Positions 36,657-45,072 of a stretch of DNA of 64,000 nt are shown in pieces; the first letter of the stretch is position 1; each line of letters opens with the position of its first letter. Location of the stretch: the NCBI GenBank assembly GCA_937965695.1, contig CALCKW010000002.1:248001-312000 (forward strand), given 5' to 3'. The position numbers and the translations under genes are program-made. This stretch comes from an uncultured Granulosicoccaceae bacterium. Lineage in GTDB: Bacteria; Pseudomonadota; Gammaproteobacteria; CALCKW01. The notes beneath the pieces are model-generated. The model was not told the origin of the DNA. It saw only the letters and a list, made by a program, of their open reading frames with translations, and made no database searches.

Positions 36657-36981
36657 ATATCAAACCATAAGACCAGCAAGCTTGTATCCGCCAATTTATT
36701 TGCGTGACGCCATATAAAAATCCTGCGCTAGGTCACGTCTCAGCCAGTTTTTCTAAATCGCAACAATCCCCGCTGTTCCGTTGATTCACATCAAATAGCT
36801 TTCCTAACGCCAGAAACACAGCTATCAAAGAACCATTTGCCCCACCATGGCATCGCCTTTGCTCCATCTCAATCGAAACGGTCACAAAGACACTAGAGCT
36901 CCCTGTGGCACGATTAACCCAAGGCGCTCATTGAGAGCGACGTCTTTGCGAGGCGAACCAACAAACGCGCACAGGTGCTGT
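36657..36981. other. Regulatory region upstream of the small GTPase gene
   Basis: This 325-bp spacer holds the FNR-like box listed next. A frame continues upstream of the chosen GTPase start to an ATG at 36847, but the extra 45 residues have no domain and no ribosome site precedes that codon. A TATCAA at 36823-36828 is a possible -10. Confidence 0.4.
36781..36794. promoter_or_regulatory. Perfect FNR/ANR-type box upstream of the GTPase-kinase operon
   Basis: The sequence TTGATTCACATCAA matches the consensus TTGAT-N4-ATCAA at all ten defined positions. Its centre is about 47 bp before the start that would follow the TATCAA hexamer, close to but not exactly a class II activator position. Oxygen- or NO-responsive control by an FNR, ANR or DNR protein is inferred. 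A CRP-type site is less likely. Confidence 0.6.
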
Positions 36982-37482
36982 ATGCGGGCAAAAAAAATAG
37001 TTTTACTAGGTGCACAGGCGGTCGGCAAGACGTCGATAGCTCGTCGCCTAAAATTTAATTCATTCGAACACGACTATAAATCGACAATTGGTGTGCAGCT
37101 ACACGAGTTGAAGCTCGATTTCGAAGGTCAGAAACAAGCTGTGGTTCTATGGGATACCGACGGAAACTTCGGGGACAAAGTATTTGAGTCGGTCTACGTC
37201 AAGGGAGCCTCCGGAGCCTTGGTCGTTGCAGATAGCTCTAGACCACACACCATTGCTCACATGCTTCATATGATTGATTGTTTTGAGCAGGCCATGCCCG
37301 GCCGTCCTTGCTTTGGGGTACTTAACAAAACAGATCGTAAAATGCCTGATGCCGAAACCCTCGACGAAGTTCACCAGCATACAAACCAAATCCACTTATG
37401 TAGTGCCTTAACAGGGCAAGGCTTGTTGCAAGCAACACAGCGTCTCATCGAGGCGAGTAACAAAAGAGACGTCACTTGGTAA
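36982..37482 (+). CDS. Prokaryotic Rab/Ras-like small GTPase
   Basis: The 166-residue protein is a single Ras-fold domain. The P-loop GAQAVGKTS is at residues 10-18. T35 sits in the switch I position (YKSTIGVQL), and G3 is WDTDG at 57-61. G4 is NKTD at 115-118 and G5 is SAL at 141-143. These resemble eukaryotic Rab proteins more than MglA or Era-type GTPases. The residue after the G3 Gly is Asn62, where Rab and Ras have the catalytic Gln, so intrinsic hydrolysis may be slow. No C-terminal lipidation cysteine is present. The start has AGGTG five bases upstream. The stop codon overlaps the kinase start as TAATG, so the two products are probably co-translated partners. Confidence 0.88.
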   Translation: MRAKKIVLLGAQAVGKTSIARRLKFNSFEHDYKSTIGVQLHELKLDFEGQKQAVVLWDTDGNFGDKVFESVYVKGASGALVVADSSRPHTIAHMLHMIDCFEQAMPGRPCFGVLNKTDRKMPDAETLDEVHQHTNQIHLCSALTGQGLLQATQRLIEASNKRDVTW

Positions 37483-38960
37483 TGCTGGCCAAACCCGCCC
37501 AGGGTGAATCTGCAATCCGGCTAGGTATGATCGGTGTAGCCTTCGCCAACAGCCAAGGTATCGTTACAGAAACAGCTGGCAAACTTAGCAACTGGCTAAA
37601 AGTGGGCGACTGCCTCTCCGAAAGCTCGACTGTACTATTAGGTATGGACGAAGCGATGGACGAGTTGCGTGAAAACCCTGGCCAACGTCTGACATTGCCC
37701 AATATTTGCCTCGACAAATATAATCAGCAAAACTTTCACACCATTCATGTGCAATGGGATTCCGACAACAAACAGTTTGTCATCAGTACAACCACTTTGG
37801 AAGCTACCAATGGCAGTGAATTCGATGATTTACGCGAATTTAGAGCGCAGCAATATTTACAAGAAAGGTTAGAAGAGGAGCGACAGCACTTTCGGACCCT
37901 CTACGAACGAAGCCCGCACTTGGCATTATGTTACGACACCAAGGGTCAGCTAATCGCAGCTTCAAATGACTTGCGACTTGAATTTTTGGGCGAAGCACCA
38001 GAGACAAGCACATTGCATAAACAACTTACCGAAGGCCCAATCTGGAGCGCGATGTGGGCTGGCGAAAAACTTAATGCTCATCCCCTCAAAGCCACTGATT
38101 GCAAGGGTGACATTCGGGAACTGGAGCTCAGCGGTTATTTGGTAACCCCACCCGATAAGCTTTCCAAAGAAGTCTACTACTCCCTTGCCGATGTCACAGA
38201 ACGCAATCTCTACCGCTTACATATGCAAGAGCGAAGTGCGGAATTGGAAGCCGCGACAAAACAACTGCGTGATTCGAATAAGCGCCTTTCGCGTTTCGCG
38301 TCAGTTGCGGCACATGACCTGCTATCCCCTTTACGACGCATAGCGACATTCACACAAATACTGGGCGAGGAGTTTGAAGGGCCGCAAAGCGAATCTTTGA
38401 GCTTTGCATTGCGCGCTATCCAGCATTCGGCTGAACGCGGTCAAGTACTCGTCGACGATGTCATGCACCTGACACAAACAGCAAGCAGAGTCGGCAAGCT
38501 CGAAGCAATTAATCCTACTGAATTGCTGAAACTAGTGGCGAAAGACAGTGACTTGCTGCTGGAACACTCAAAAGGTTGTATTAACTACGCTGGCACAAAA
38601 CACTACGTTATGGGGGATGCAAAATTGTTGCGCTCGGTGTACCGTAATTTACTGTCAAATGCGATAAAGTTTCGCGACCCTGAACGACCACTGAAAGTCA
38701 CTCACACGGTGAGTGACACAGGCACGGGTCATGTTCGTATCGAATTTAAGGATAACGGTATAGGCTTCAACCCTGAAGGTGCCGAACAAGTCTTTGAACC
38801 CTTCACCCGTCTTGTGGGCGAAGATCAAGTGCCAGGAACCGGACTTGGATTGTCAATCGTCCAAGAAGCCATGAAAGCCATGGGGTCACAGGTTTCAGCA
38901 AGCTCAATACCCGGCGTGGGTACGACCATCGCATTGATGGTTAAGGCGATAGAGAAATAG
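37482..38960 (+). CDS. PAS-domain sensor histidine kinase coupled to the small GTPase
   Basis: The 492-residue protein lacks membrane segments and is likely cytosolic. Residues 1-110 (RLGMIGVAFANSQGIVTETAGKLSNWL) look like a PAS domain. A short coiled coil (RAQQYLQERLEEERQHFRTL read in two parts) leads to a second PAS domain at about 145-240 (LYERSPHLALCYDTKGQLI). A second coiled coil precedes HisKA with the phospho-acceptor H278 (ASVAAHDLLSPLRRI), and the HATPase has LLSNAIKFRD, DNGIGFNPEGAE and GTGLGLSIV. The HisKA resembles phytochrome-type kinases. It is translationally coupled to the GTPase, suggesting that GTPase state controls kinase activity or the reverse. The start ATG is chosen by this overlap. 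Confidence 0.88.
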   Translation: MLAKPAQGESAIRLGMIGVAFANSQGIVTETAGKLSNWLKVGDCLSESSTVLLGMDEAMDELRENPGQRLTLPNICLDKYNQQNFHTIHVQWDSDNKQFVISTTTLEATNGSEFDDLREFRAQQYLQERLEEERQHFRTLYERSPHLALCYDTKGQLIAASNDLRLEFLGEAPETSTLHKQLTEGPIWSAMWAGEKLNAHPLKATDCKGDIRELELSGYLVTPPDKLSKEVYYSLADVTERNLYRLHMQERSAELEAATKQLRDSNKRLSRFASVAAHDLLSPLRRIATFTQILGEEFEGPQSESLSFALRAIQHSAERGQVLVDDVMHLTQTASRVGKLEAINPTELLKLVAKDSDLLLEHSKGCINYAGTKHYVMGDAKLLRSVYRNLLSNAIKFRDPERPLKVTHTVSDTGTGHVRIEFKDNGIGFNPEGAEQVFEPFTRLVGEDQVPGTGLGLSIVQEAMKAMGSQVSASSIPGVGTTIALMVKAIEK

Positions 38961-39054
38961 TTCGAATTCCCATTGCCATAAAATTTATGGGCGGCCTGCT
39001 AATCGACTGCAGTGCAACGCCTAATCAATTGCACCTAACAATCTCTCAGTAAGG

Positions 39055-39423
39055 TCAGGCAACACCCAAAACATTTTCAATGCTGTTCACTAGGTCACTA
39101 GCGAGAAACGGTTTTTCCAGATAGCTTTTAGCACCTACTTTCATCGCTTGCCCACGCAGACCGGCTTTGCGACTGGCGGTGATGAACATAAATGGCGTAC
39201 CAGAGGTTTCAGGTGCTTGCTGCAATCTCTCAGCAACTTGAAAGCCGTTGCCGGCTGGCAAATTGATATCGATGATCACCATATCGGGACGCGTATCGCG
39301 AGCATGAGTCAATGCCATCGCTGCATCGTAGGCAAAGCCCACTTCGTAGCCCAAAGATCGTAGCCGCACACTGAGCGCTTTAGCAATCTTACGATCATCT
39401 TCGACAACCAGTATTTTTTTCAT
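39055..39423 (-). CDS. Single-domain CheY-like response regulator
   Basis: The 122-residue receiver has the acidic pair E8/D9-D10, the phospho-acceptor D52 (VIIDINLPAGNG), the signalling Thr in FITASR and K104 (EKPF). It has no output domain, so it probably relays phosphate or binds a target protein. It is the second gene after the receiver-kinase hybrid, 22 bp downstream, and converges on the GTPase-kinase pair. The three signalling genes plus the GTPase plausibly form one phosphorelay. Confidence 0.93.
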   Translation of the reverse strand: MKKILVVEDDRKIAKALSVRLRSLGYEVGFAYDAAMALTHARDTRPDMVIIDINLPAGNGFQVAERLQQAPETSGTPFMFITASRKAGLRGQAMKVGAKSYLEKPFLASDLVNSIENVLGVA

Positions 39424-39445
39424 TTGGCGTTTCTCCTAAAACTAA

Positions 39446-40621
39446 CTATGCCACGCGGGCTAAAAAGTCCGACACGGGAACGGTGAAAGAAAATTCACTG
39501 CCTTCGCCCGGCACACTCTGTACAACTAATTCACCGCCGTGCTGAAGCATAATTTGCTTGGCAATGGACAAACCTAAGCCCAGACCTTCTCTGGCACGAC
39601 AGCCCCATTCGTCTTCCTTACTGACCTGATACAAGCGGTCAAAGACAAGATTGATGTACTTCGCTTCTATTCCACATCCCGTATCAGCGACCGAAAAGCG
39701 AATTGCATTACCATCAGGGCCTGCTCGCTCGCTTTTTAGCACCACACTGCCACCGGCCGGTGTGAATTTTCGCGCGTTCGCCAGCAAGATCGAGATCACC
39801 TGAATGATTCGCGCTTCATCCGCCTGCATAAGCGGTAATTCAGCATCCGATTGGCAACTGAGACTAATATCGGCAGATTCAAACAAAGGTTCAAACTGGC
39901 GCATCGATTTGTCCAGAACCTGAGCTGGATCGACACGATCTAGATCTAGTCGGAAAGCGCCAGTCTCTAGGCTCACTGAATCAGTTAAGTCATTCAGATG
40001 GGTACACAACTGGTCGCAGCTTTCCAGCGCCGTGGATAGCAAATCGCCTTGGTCATTATTTATCTCACCTGCTACACCTTCGTGCACCATCGATACAAAC
40101 TCTCGCAATGATGTGAGAGGTGTTTTCAGCTCATGAGAAACACTGTGGTAAAAACGCTTGATTTCTTCGTTTTGCTTGCTCAATTGTTCATTGGCTATCT
40201 GCAAATACTGCTGTTTCGACGAAATTGATCGACGCAAGGCGGTTTTCTCAACCGCATTCGCAATCGCCCTACCCAGAGATTCAACCGATACCGTGGATTT
40301 TTGAATGTAATCGTCGGCGCCACGCTTCATGGCGTCTGCTGCACCATCTATCGTTCCAAAACCCGTGAGCATCACAATAGCTGGCCGTGAGACTGGGTTG
40401 TGCTCCACAATTTGATCTAGAACTTCTATGCCGGTGCAAGAACCAAGGTGATAGTCGAGTAGCACACAGTCGAATTGTTCGTTGTTGTATAGCACCAAGC
40501 CTTCTTGGGCACTTGAAGCTTCCTCTATGCTGAAGACACGCGTCTCGTGCATAGACAAACAGCGGCGATAAACCAGTCTGTCCATTTCATTATCATCAAT
40601 TATTAGAACTTTCAAAGTCAT
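39446..40621 (-). CDS. Hybrid receiver-histidine kinase
   Basis: The 391-residue protein has an N-terminal receiver domain with phospho-acceptor D56 (CVLLDYHLGSCTG) and then a coiled-coil linker (QQYLQIANEQLSKQNEEI). A HisKA domain follows with H163 (SVSHELKTPL), then an HATPase domain with VADTGCGIEAKYINLVFDRLY and GLGLGLSIAKQI. The receiver-first order is typical of kinases switched by an upstream kinase. The start is uncertain: an ATG 45 bp further upstream is also in frame, with GAGGA directly before it. The domain begins right at the chosen ATG. The pair with the CheY-like gene suggests a relay from the PAS kinase. Confidence 0.9.
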   Translation of the reverse strand: MTLKVLIIDDNEMDRLVYRRCLSMHETRVFSIEEASSAQEGLVLYNNEQFDCVLLDYHLGSCTGIEVLDQIVEHNPVSRPAIVMLTGFGTIDGAADAMKRGADDYIQKSTVSVESLGRAIANAVEKTALRRSISSKQQYLQIANEQLSKQNEEIKRFYHSVSHELKTPLTSLREFVSMVHEGVAGEINNDQGDLLSTALESCDQLCTHLNDLTDSVSLETGAFRLDLDRVDPAQVLDKSMRQFEPLFESADISLSCQSDAELPLMQADEARIIQVISILLANARKFTPAGGSVVLKSERAGPDGNAIRFSVADTGCGIEAKYINLVFDRLYQVSKEDEWGCRAREGLGLGLSIAKQIMLQHGGELVVQSVPGEGSEFSFTVPVSDFLARVA

Positions 40622-40666
40622 TAGATCCAATACATTGTCGACAAAGTCGGGTTGTCTTGTCAGCAT

Positions 40667-41086
40667 TCCTCGGCACCAGTTCTGCGTTAACCGCAGTTGT
40701 TATAGTTATAAACATGTTCGTGGCGCAGTAGCACTGGGTACTACATCGGTTCCACGCTCCCAGCCTTGAGAGTTTGCGCACGAGCAGGTATGACACGGTC
40801 GAAAGCCTTATCGATAAAGGCTGTACCGTATTCCCTGATCTGAGGTATGGAGCGGCAACGCCCAACGGAAAACTGAGCGTTATATGCCACGGCGTGCAGG
40901 CCAAGAGAAATGCGGCCTGAAAGGCTAATGAAAGGCTAAAGGGAGGGGTTAGGCGCAGCGCATCAACATATTACTACGGATTTGCGTTGGACTGAGCCTA
41001 CTGACAATCAATTGCTTAGCTCGGATATTAACTATTGTGGCAAATTGTTAATACAGGTGAAAATAGTATGTTTAGAGAGCAATAGT
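40667..41086. other. 420-bp spacer between the hybrid kinase and carbonic anhydrase genes
   Basis: No gene is supported. Visible structures are a direct repeat of TGAAAGGCTAA at about 40918-40940 and a near-palindrome AGCCTTATCGATAAAGGCT near 40804-40822. A 102-codon minus-strand frame here overlaps the hybrid kinase start and has no coding character. Confidence 0.35.
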
Positions 41087-41716
41087 TCAATTGGAAGGGC
41101 GTGGTCGATCGTGTGCATCGGGCCCATGTCGAGAGACATTTAGATCGTGTAGTAACCCATCTTCCAAGCGATAAATCAAGCCATGAACGGAAACCTCGAT
41201 GCCCTTGCTCCAGGCTTGTCGCATGATACTGCTGTCACTCAGGTGCCCGACCTGCTCTACGACATTTAGTTCACACGCTTTGTCAGCGCGATGCCCCATG
41301 TCTTCTATGCCATCTAACTCGTCTTTATGTAGACGATAGACATCGTGGATATGGCGAAGCCAATTGTCGATCAACCCGTGGTCCTCGCCATCAAGAGCAG
41401 CTTTAACACCCCCGCAGCCATAGTGACCGCAAATGATGATGTGTTCGACTTTGAGCACATGGACTGCGTAGTGCACAACCGAGAGGCAATTCAGATCCGT
41501 ATGGACCACGACATTAGCAATATTGCGGTGAACAAAAACTTCACCGGGAGGCAAGTCCATAATTTGATTCGCAGGCACACGACTGTCCGAGCAGCCTATC
41601 CAGAGAAACTTGGGGGCTTGTTGCTTAGATAATTCTAGAAAGTAGTTGGGATCTTGTCGGCGTACCTGTTCCGACCATCGTCGGTTTTTTTCGAATAAAT
41701 CTTCAAGCTTGGCCAT
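41087..41716 (-). CDS. can: Beta-class carbonic anhydrase
   Basis: The 209-residue zinc enzyme interconverts CO2 and bicarbonate. Zinc ligands and the active-site dyad are visible: Cys and Asp-Arg in IGCSDSRVP, and His and Cys in IICGHYGCGGVKAAL. The N-terminal LFEKNRRWSEQV and the block VHRNIANVV match E. coli Can. Length fits. It is monocistronic, with GGAGA upstream of the ATG. It could supply bicarbonate for the acetyl-CoA carboxylase encoded by accA and partners. Confidence 0.95.
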   Translation of the reverse strand: MAKLEDLFEKNRRWSEQVRRQDPNYFLELSKQQAPKFLWIGCSDSRVPANQIMDLPPGEVFVHRNIANVVVHTDLNCLSVVHYAVHVLKVEHIIICGHYGCGGVKAALDGEDHGLIDNWLRHIHDVYRLHKDELDGIEDMGHRADKACELNVVEQVGHLSDSSIMRQAWSKGIEVSVHGLIYRLEDGLLHDLNVSRHGPDAHDRPRPSN

Positions 41717-41801
41717 GATCTCTCCTGCTGTTCAATCACCCTATGATAGCAAAGAGAGGCCCCGCTTTAGAATACAAATTCTCATTTCATTGTTCTTTAA
41801 A

Positions 41802-42125
41802 TTATCCCAGTGCCAGTGCTTCGAGCAGCATTGTAGGACTAAGCTGTTGCTGAATAAACACTTCTTTACGCACCTTGCTTAGCGCCTTAAAGCGGCTTTC
41901 AGCACGCAGTGCAATGGACTGATCCCCTAAGGCCACTCTATAACTTAAAACCAGCGAGCGACCGCGCAATGCCTTTGCACCACGACCACTCAAATGTTCT
42001 TTAAAACGACGTTGAACATCCAAGGTGATTCCTGTGTAGAGCGCATTGTCGTCACGGCGAACCACATAAAGAAACCAAACTTTCTCACGAGGTGCATCTT
42101 CGGTTAGTTTGCTTATAGACTCCAA
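41802..42125 (-). CDS. GIY-YIG domain protein (YhbQ-like)
   Basis: The 107-residue protein has a UvrC-type endonuclease domain starting with WFLYVVRRDDNALYTGITLDVQRRFKEHLSG, in which the GIY motif is represented by LYVV and YTGIT. The conserved Arg and the Glu in LRAESRFKALSK follow. YhbQ-like proteins are small standalone GIY-YIG proteins with DNA-end or structure-specific nuclease activity reported for some members. The start is a TTG; a longer start cannot be excluded. Confidence 0.85.
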   Translation of the reverse strand: MESISKLTEDAPREKVWFLYVVRRDDNALYTGITLDVQRRFKEHLSGRGAKALRGRSLVLSYRVALGDQSIALRAESRFKALSKVRKEVFIQQQLSPTMLLEALALG

Positions 42126-42229
42126 ACCGTCTCCGCTAAAAGCTTTTGTAGATCCGCCGCTAATGAAAAGATATTCATGAATTCAAACCACTCTCAGTGT
42201 CGGTCAACCAGAAATAACAAGAGAACGAT

Positions 42230-42616
42230 ATGCGCATACAAGCGGGTTTCAACCTTATAGAGCTTATGATTGTGGTAGCAATCATTGGCATACTTTCGTC
42301 TATCGGCTATTCAAGTTACACAAGCTACACGATGGAAGCACGACGCGGCGACGCAACCTCTCGCATTATGCAGATAGCGCAAGCGCAAGAAAAATACTTT
42401 CTAGACAACAATAGCTATGCAGCTGATTTGGCTGATCTAGATATGGGTGGCTGGCAAAGTGATGGCGATTATTCTGTCAGTATAGAAACTTCTACTGATC
42501 CCTACCGAATAATTGCAACCACCAAATCGACAGGTGCACAAGCGGGTGACACGGCTTGTGCAACCATGTGGCTAAACAACATGAATCAGCGCAGCCCAGC
42601 AGCGTGCTGGGACTGA
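42230..42616 (+). CDS. Type IV pilin PilE-like protein
   Basis: This 128-residue prepilin has a short leader MRIQAG and processing site G6/F7 with Glu at position 5 of the mature protein (FNLIELMIV). The hydrophobic N-terminal helix, the segment QAQEKYFLDNNSYAADL and the disulfide cysteines at the end (DTACATMWLNNM and AACWD) match PilE-type minor pilins. PilE is usually encoded in a fimU-pilVWX-Y1-E cluster, and here it is alone. Processing by PilD and assembly into a type IV pilus are inferred. Confidence 0.88.
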   Translation: MRIQAGFNLIELMIVVAIIGILSSIGYSSYTSYTMEARRGDATSRIMQIAQAQEKYFLDNNSYAADLADLDMGGWQSDGDYSVSIETSTDPYRIIATTKSTGAQAGDTACATMWLNNMNQRSPAACWD

Positions 42617-42635
42617 TCTGGGTTGCTGGCTAAAG

Positions 42636-43373
42636 TTAAGCTGCCTTCAGCAGCTTTTGCACCATCGCTCTGACGTTTTCAATGCCGGCCTGCACGTCCT
42701 CGTGCAAACTATCATCACCACGCGATGGGGATCGGCCAGCCGCCCAAGACACCACCACTGAGCAACTGGCATAGGCCAATCCCAATTCTCGCGCTAGGCC
42801 CGCTTCGGGCATACCCGTCATTCCAGAAATGGTGCATCCGTCACGCTGCATTCTAGCCACTTCCGCAGAAGTTTCGTAACGAGGCCCTTGGCTCACGCCA
42901 TAACACCCCGAGTCTACCAACGGAACCGCAGCTTCCCGGGACGCAGCAATCAATCGCTGCCGCACCTCTTCGCTGTAGGGATCAGCAAAACCGACATGCG
43001 CTACTCGCTCTGGGGCACCATCAAAGTAAGTGTGGTCTCTGCCGTGCGTGTAGTCGATGAGTTGATCAGGGATCACCAGTGCTTGTGGAATGCAATCAGG
43101 CGATATTCCTCCTACGGAAGCCACGGCGATCACTTCATCCGCACCGGATTCTTTCAGTGCCCAAATGTTTGCTCGATAGTTGATACGATGTGGTGGAATA
43201 GTATGACCGTGGCCATGTCTCGCAAGAAAAATGACTTCCTGACCAAACAGTTCACCAAACATAACGGGTCCTGATGGTGCTCCATAGGGAGTTCGCGCCA
43301 TTTCGCGTCGAGTGATTTTTAAACCTTCTATCTGGGTTAGACCTGTACCGCCTATAATGGCCGTGCTACTCAT
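42636..43373 (-). CDS. S-methyl-5'-thioinosine phosphorylase (MTAP/PNP family)
   Basis: The 245-residue phosphorylase has the phosphate loop IIGGTGLTQIEGL, the ARHGHGHTIPPHRINYRANIWAL block, and the ribose/purine site GPRYETSAEVARMQRDGCTISGMTGMPEA. Members split methylthio-nucleosides to MTR-1-P in sulfur salvage. Loss of the Asp used for adenine recognition and the overall likeness to Pseudomonas PA3004 favour methylthioinosine as substrate, but methylthioadenosine or guanosine phosphorylase is possible. It follows nagZ by 83 bp in the same direction and likely belongs to the nagZ transcript. Confidence 0.82.
   Translation of the reverse strand: MSSTAIIGGTGLTQIEGLKITRREMARTPYGAPSGPVMFGELFGQEVIFLARHGHGHTIPPHRINYRANIWALKESGADEVIAVASVGGISPDCIPQALVIPDQLIDYTHGRDHTYFDGAPERVAHVGFADPYSEEVRQRLIAASREAAVPLVDSGCYGVSQGPRYETSAEVARMQRDGCTISGMTGMPEAGLARELGLAYASCSVVVSWAAGRSPSRGDDSLHEDVQAGIENVRAMVQKLLKAA
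42638..42660 (+). terminator. Terminator after the PilE-like gene
   Basis: A 7-bp stem AAGCTGC/GCAGCTT with a 5-base loop is followed by TTGC. It overlaps the 3' end of the opposing phosphorylase gene. Confidence 0.5.
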
Positions 43374-43455
43374 GCGCGTTTCTCATTTGGTGATTAATCA
43401 ATATAACCTTAGCTGAGTGCGAGAAATAGACCAACTGTCGCAAGCGAGGAATAAC

Positions 43456-44508
43456 TTAGAGATCGGGATTAGGTTGCTTCAACCAGTCAAGGCTTAGCAT
43501 TGCTCTATCAAGTCGCAGGCGCTCATCGACTTCTTCAGCGTCTCGCATCAAGCCAAGTACCCGCTCAGCGCGAGTCTCATCCACGACATCACCACTGAGC
43601 CGATCTATCACGGATTCCGCGGCACCGGGGTCCTGACATACCAGGGCCAAATCGCAGCCCGCCGACAAGGCCATTTCAGCCCTCTCCGGCACTTCTCCAG
43701 CAATACCTGCTGCCGCCATGCTCAGATCATCGCTAAGTACCGCTCCTTCAAAACCCATCTCTGTGCGTAACAGATCTTTTATCCACTTAGGGGAATACCC
43801 CGCAGGACATTCGTCAACTGCTGGGTACACCACATGTGCCGGCATGACAGAATCAACACCAACTTCTATAAGCTGTTTAAACACGCTCAGGTCTTTTTCT
43901 GTAATTTCAGCCAATTCGCGCTCGTCACAGGCATGATCAACGTGCGTGTCTTCGAGTACACCGCCGTGCCCAGGAAAATGTTTCGCAGTTGCCGAAAGCC
44001 CTGAACAATGCAAGCCGCGCACAGCTGCGGCGCTGAGCTGAGTGGTTACGCCAGGGTTTGTGTGGTAGGCACGATCACCAATAGCCTTGCTCCCCGTTTG
44101 CAAATCAGCGACAGGTGCCAGGTTTATATCCACCCCAATGACTCGCAATTCGCGCCCACAAAGCCATGCCACATCTTCAGCTGCAGCCACCGCTCGTTTC
44201 GAATCCACATCAAAAGCTTCACCAAAAACAGCAGCGCTTGGCAAAGCACTAAAGCCCGTACGAAAACGTTGTACTCTCCCACCTTCTTGATCCACCATCA
44301 CCAGCAGTTCACCCGAGCGCGCTTCACGACAACAGCGGATTAAATCGGCCAACTGTTGTGGTTCTTCAAAGTTGTGGCCAAACAAAATTACTGCACCCGT
44401 CGCTGGATGAGCGAGCATTTCTCGCTCATGCGCAAGTAGCTCAATACCCACAGGATCAAACACGACAGGACCAGGTTGTAGTATTCGCTTGGGGTGGTAG
44501 TGCGCCAT
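43456..44508 (-). CDS. nagZ: Beta-N-acetylhexosaminidase NagZ
   Basis: The 350-residue GH3 enzyme removes GlcNAc from anhydromuropeptides in cytoplasmic peptidoglycan recycling. The start at [18 protein letters not shown] overlaps the ispF stop as TAATG, so the 17-residue upstream extension is rejected. Motifs are MVDQEGGRVQRFR, the histidine loop KHFPGHGGVLEDTHVDH, and the nucleophile Asp of VLSDDLSMAAAG. The extra residues after KHFPGHG differ slightly from the standard KHFPGHGxTxxDSH spacing. No ldcA or ampD neighbour is present. Confidence 0.95.
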   Translation of the reverse strand: MAHYHPKRILQPGPVVFDPVGIELLAHEREMLAHPATGAVILFGHNFEEPQQLADLIRCCREARSGELLVMVDQEGGRVQRFRTGFSALPSAAVFGEAFDVDSKRAVAAAEDVAWLCGRELRVIGVDINLAPVADLQTGSKAIGDRAYHTNPGVTTQLSAAAVRGLHCSGLSATAKHFPGHGGVLEDTHVDHACDERELAEITEKDLSVFKQLIEVGVDSVMPAHVVYPAVDECPAGYSPKWIKDLLRTEMGFEGAVLSDDLSMAAAGIAGEVPERAEMALSAGCDLALVCQDPGAAESVIDRLSGDVVDETRAERVLGLMRDAEEVDERLRLDRAMLSLDWLKQPNPDL

Positions 44509-44984
44509 TAATCGTTCTCGAGCACAGTTACAACCGCATGTGCCGCAATCCCCTCGCACCTGCCTGTGAAACCTAAGTGCTCACTCGTGGTTGCCTTCAC
44601 ATTAACGCGTTGAATCGGCAAACCTAAATCCTTAGCAAGAGTCTCGCGAATAGACAGAATATGAGGTGCCATTTTTGGGGCCTGTGCGATGACGGTCATG
44701 TCTGCGTTATGTGGTCGCAAGTTCTGTCCGGCCAACGAAGCCAAAACTCGGGCTAACAAATCTCGGCTATCTGCCCCTTTCCACGCGTCATCGGTATCAG
44801 GGAAGTGATGGCCGATATCTCCTAGCCCTGCCGCGCCCAACAGCGCATCACAAAGAGCATGGATCAACACATCACCATCACTATGCGCGACAAAAGCCTG
44901 CTCATAGGCTATACGTTGCCCACCGATCACAAGATAATTGCCTGGGCCAAAGGCGTGTACATCGTAGCCGTGTCCTATCAACAT
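44508..44984 (-). CDS. ispF: 2-C-methyl-D-erythritol 2,4-cyclodiphosphate synthase
   Basis: The 158-residue trimeric enzyme makes MEcPP in the non-mevalonate isoprenoid pathway. Metal ligands lie in [10 protein letters not shown] and [12 protein letters not shown], and the family blocks [12 protein letters not shown] and [22 protein letters not shown] are intact. ATG at [10 protein letters not shown] is chosen over an upstream TTG. It lies 88 bp after ispD and overlaps nagZ. Confidence 0.97.
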   Translation of the reverse strand: MLIGHGYDVHAFGPGNYLVIGGQRIAYEQAFVAHSDGDVLIHALCDALLGAAGLGDIGHHFPDTDDAWKGADSRDLLARVLASLAGQNLRPHNADMTVIAQAPKMAPHILSIRETLAKDLGLPIQRVNVKATTSEHLGFTGRCEGIAAHAVVTVLEND

Positions 44985-45072
44985 AAATTCCAATCCGATA
45001 AATCTGCAGCGGTGGTTTATTAGTGTAAATATTCAGTGTAGAAGCACACCCGACGAAGGGACGTACCTGCAA

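Noticed and set aside
36847..36981. 46-codon N-terminal extension of the small GTPase
   Set aside because: The extension has no domain, and the downstream ATG has AGGTG upstream and sits directly before the P-loop strand.
40596..40904. Minus-strand 102-codon frame upstream of the hybrid kinase
   Set aside because: It overlaps the kinase start in another frame and shows no domain or normal composition.
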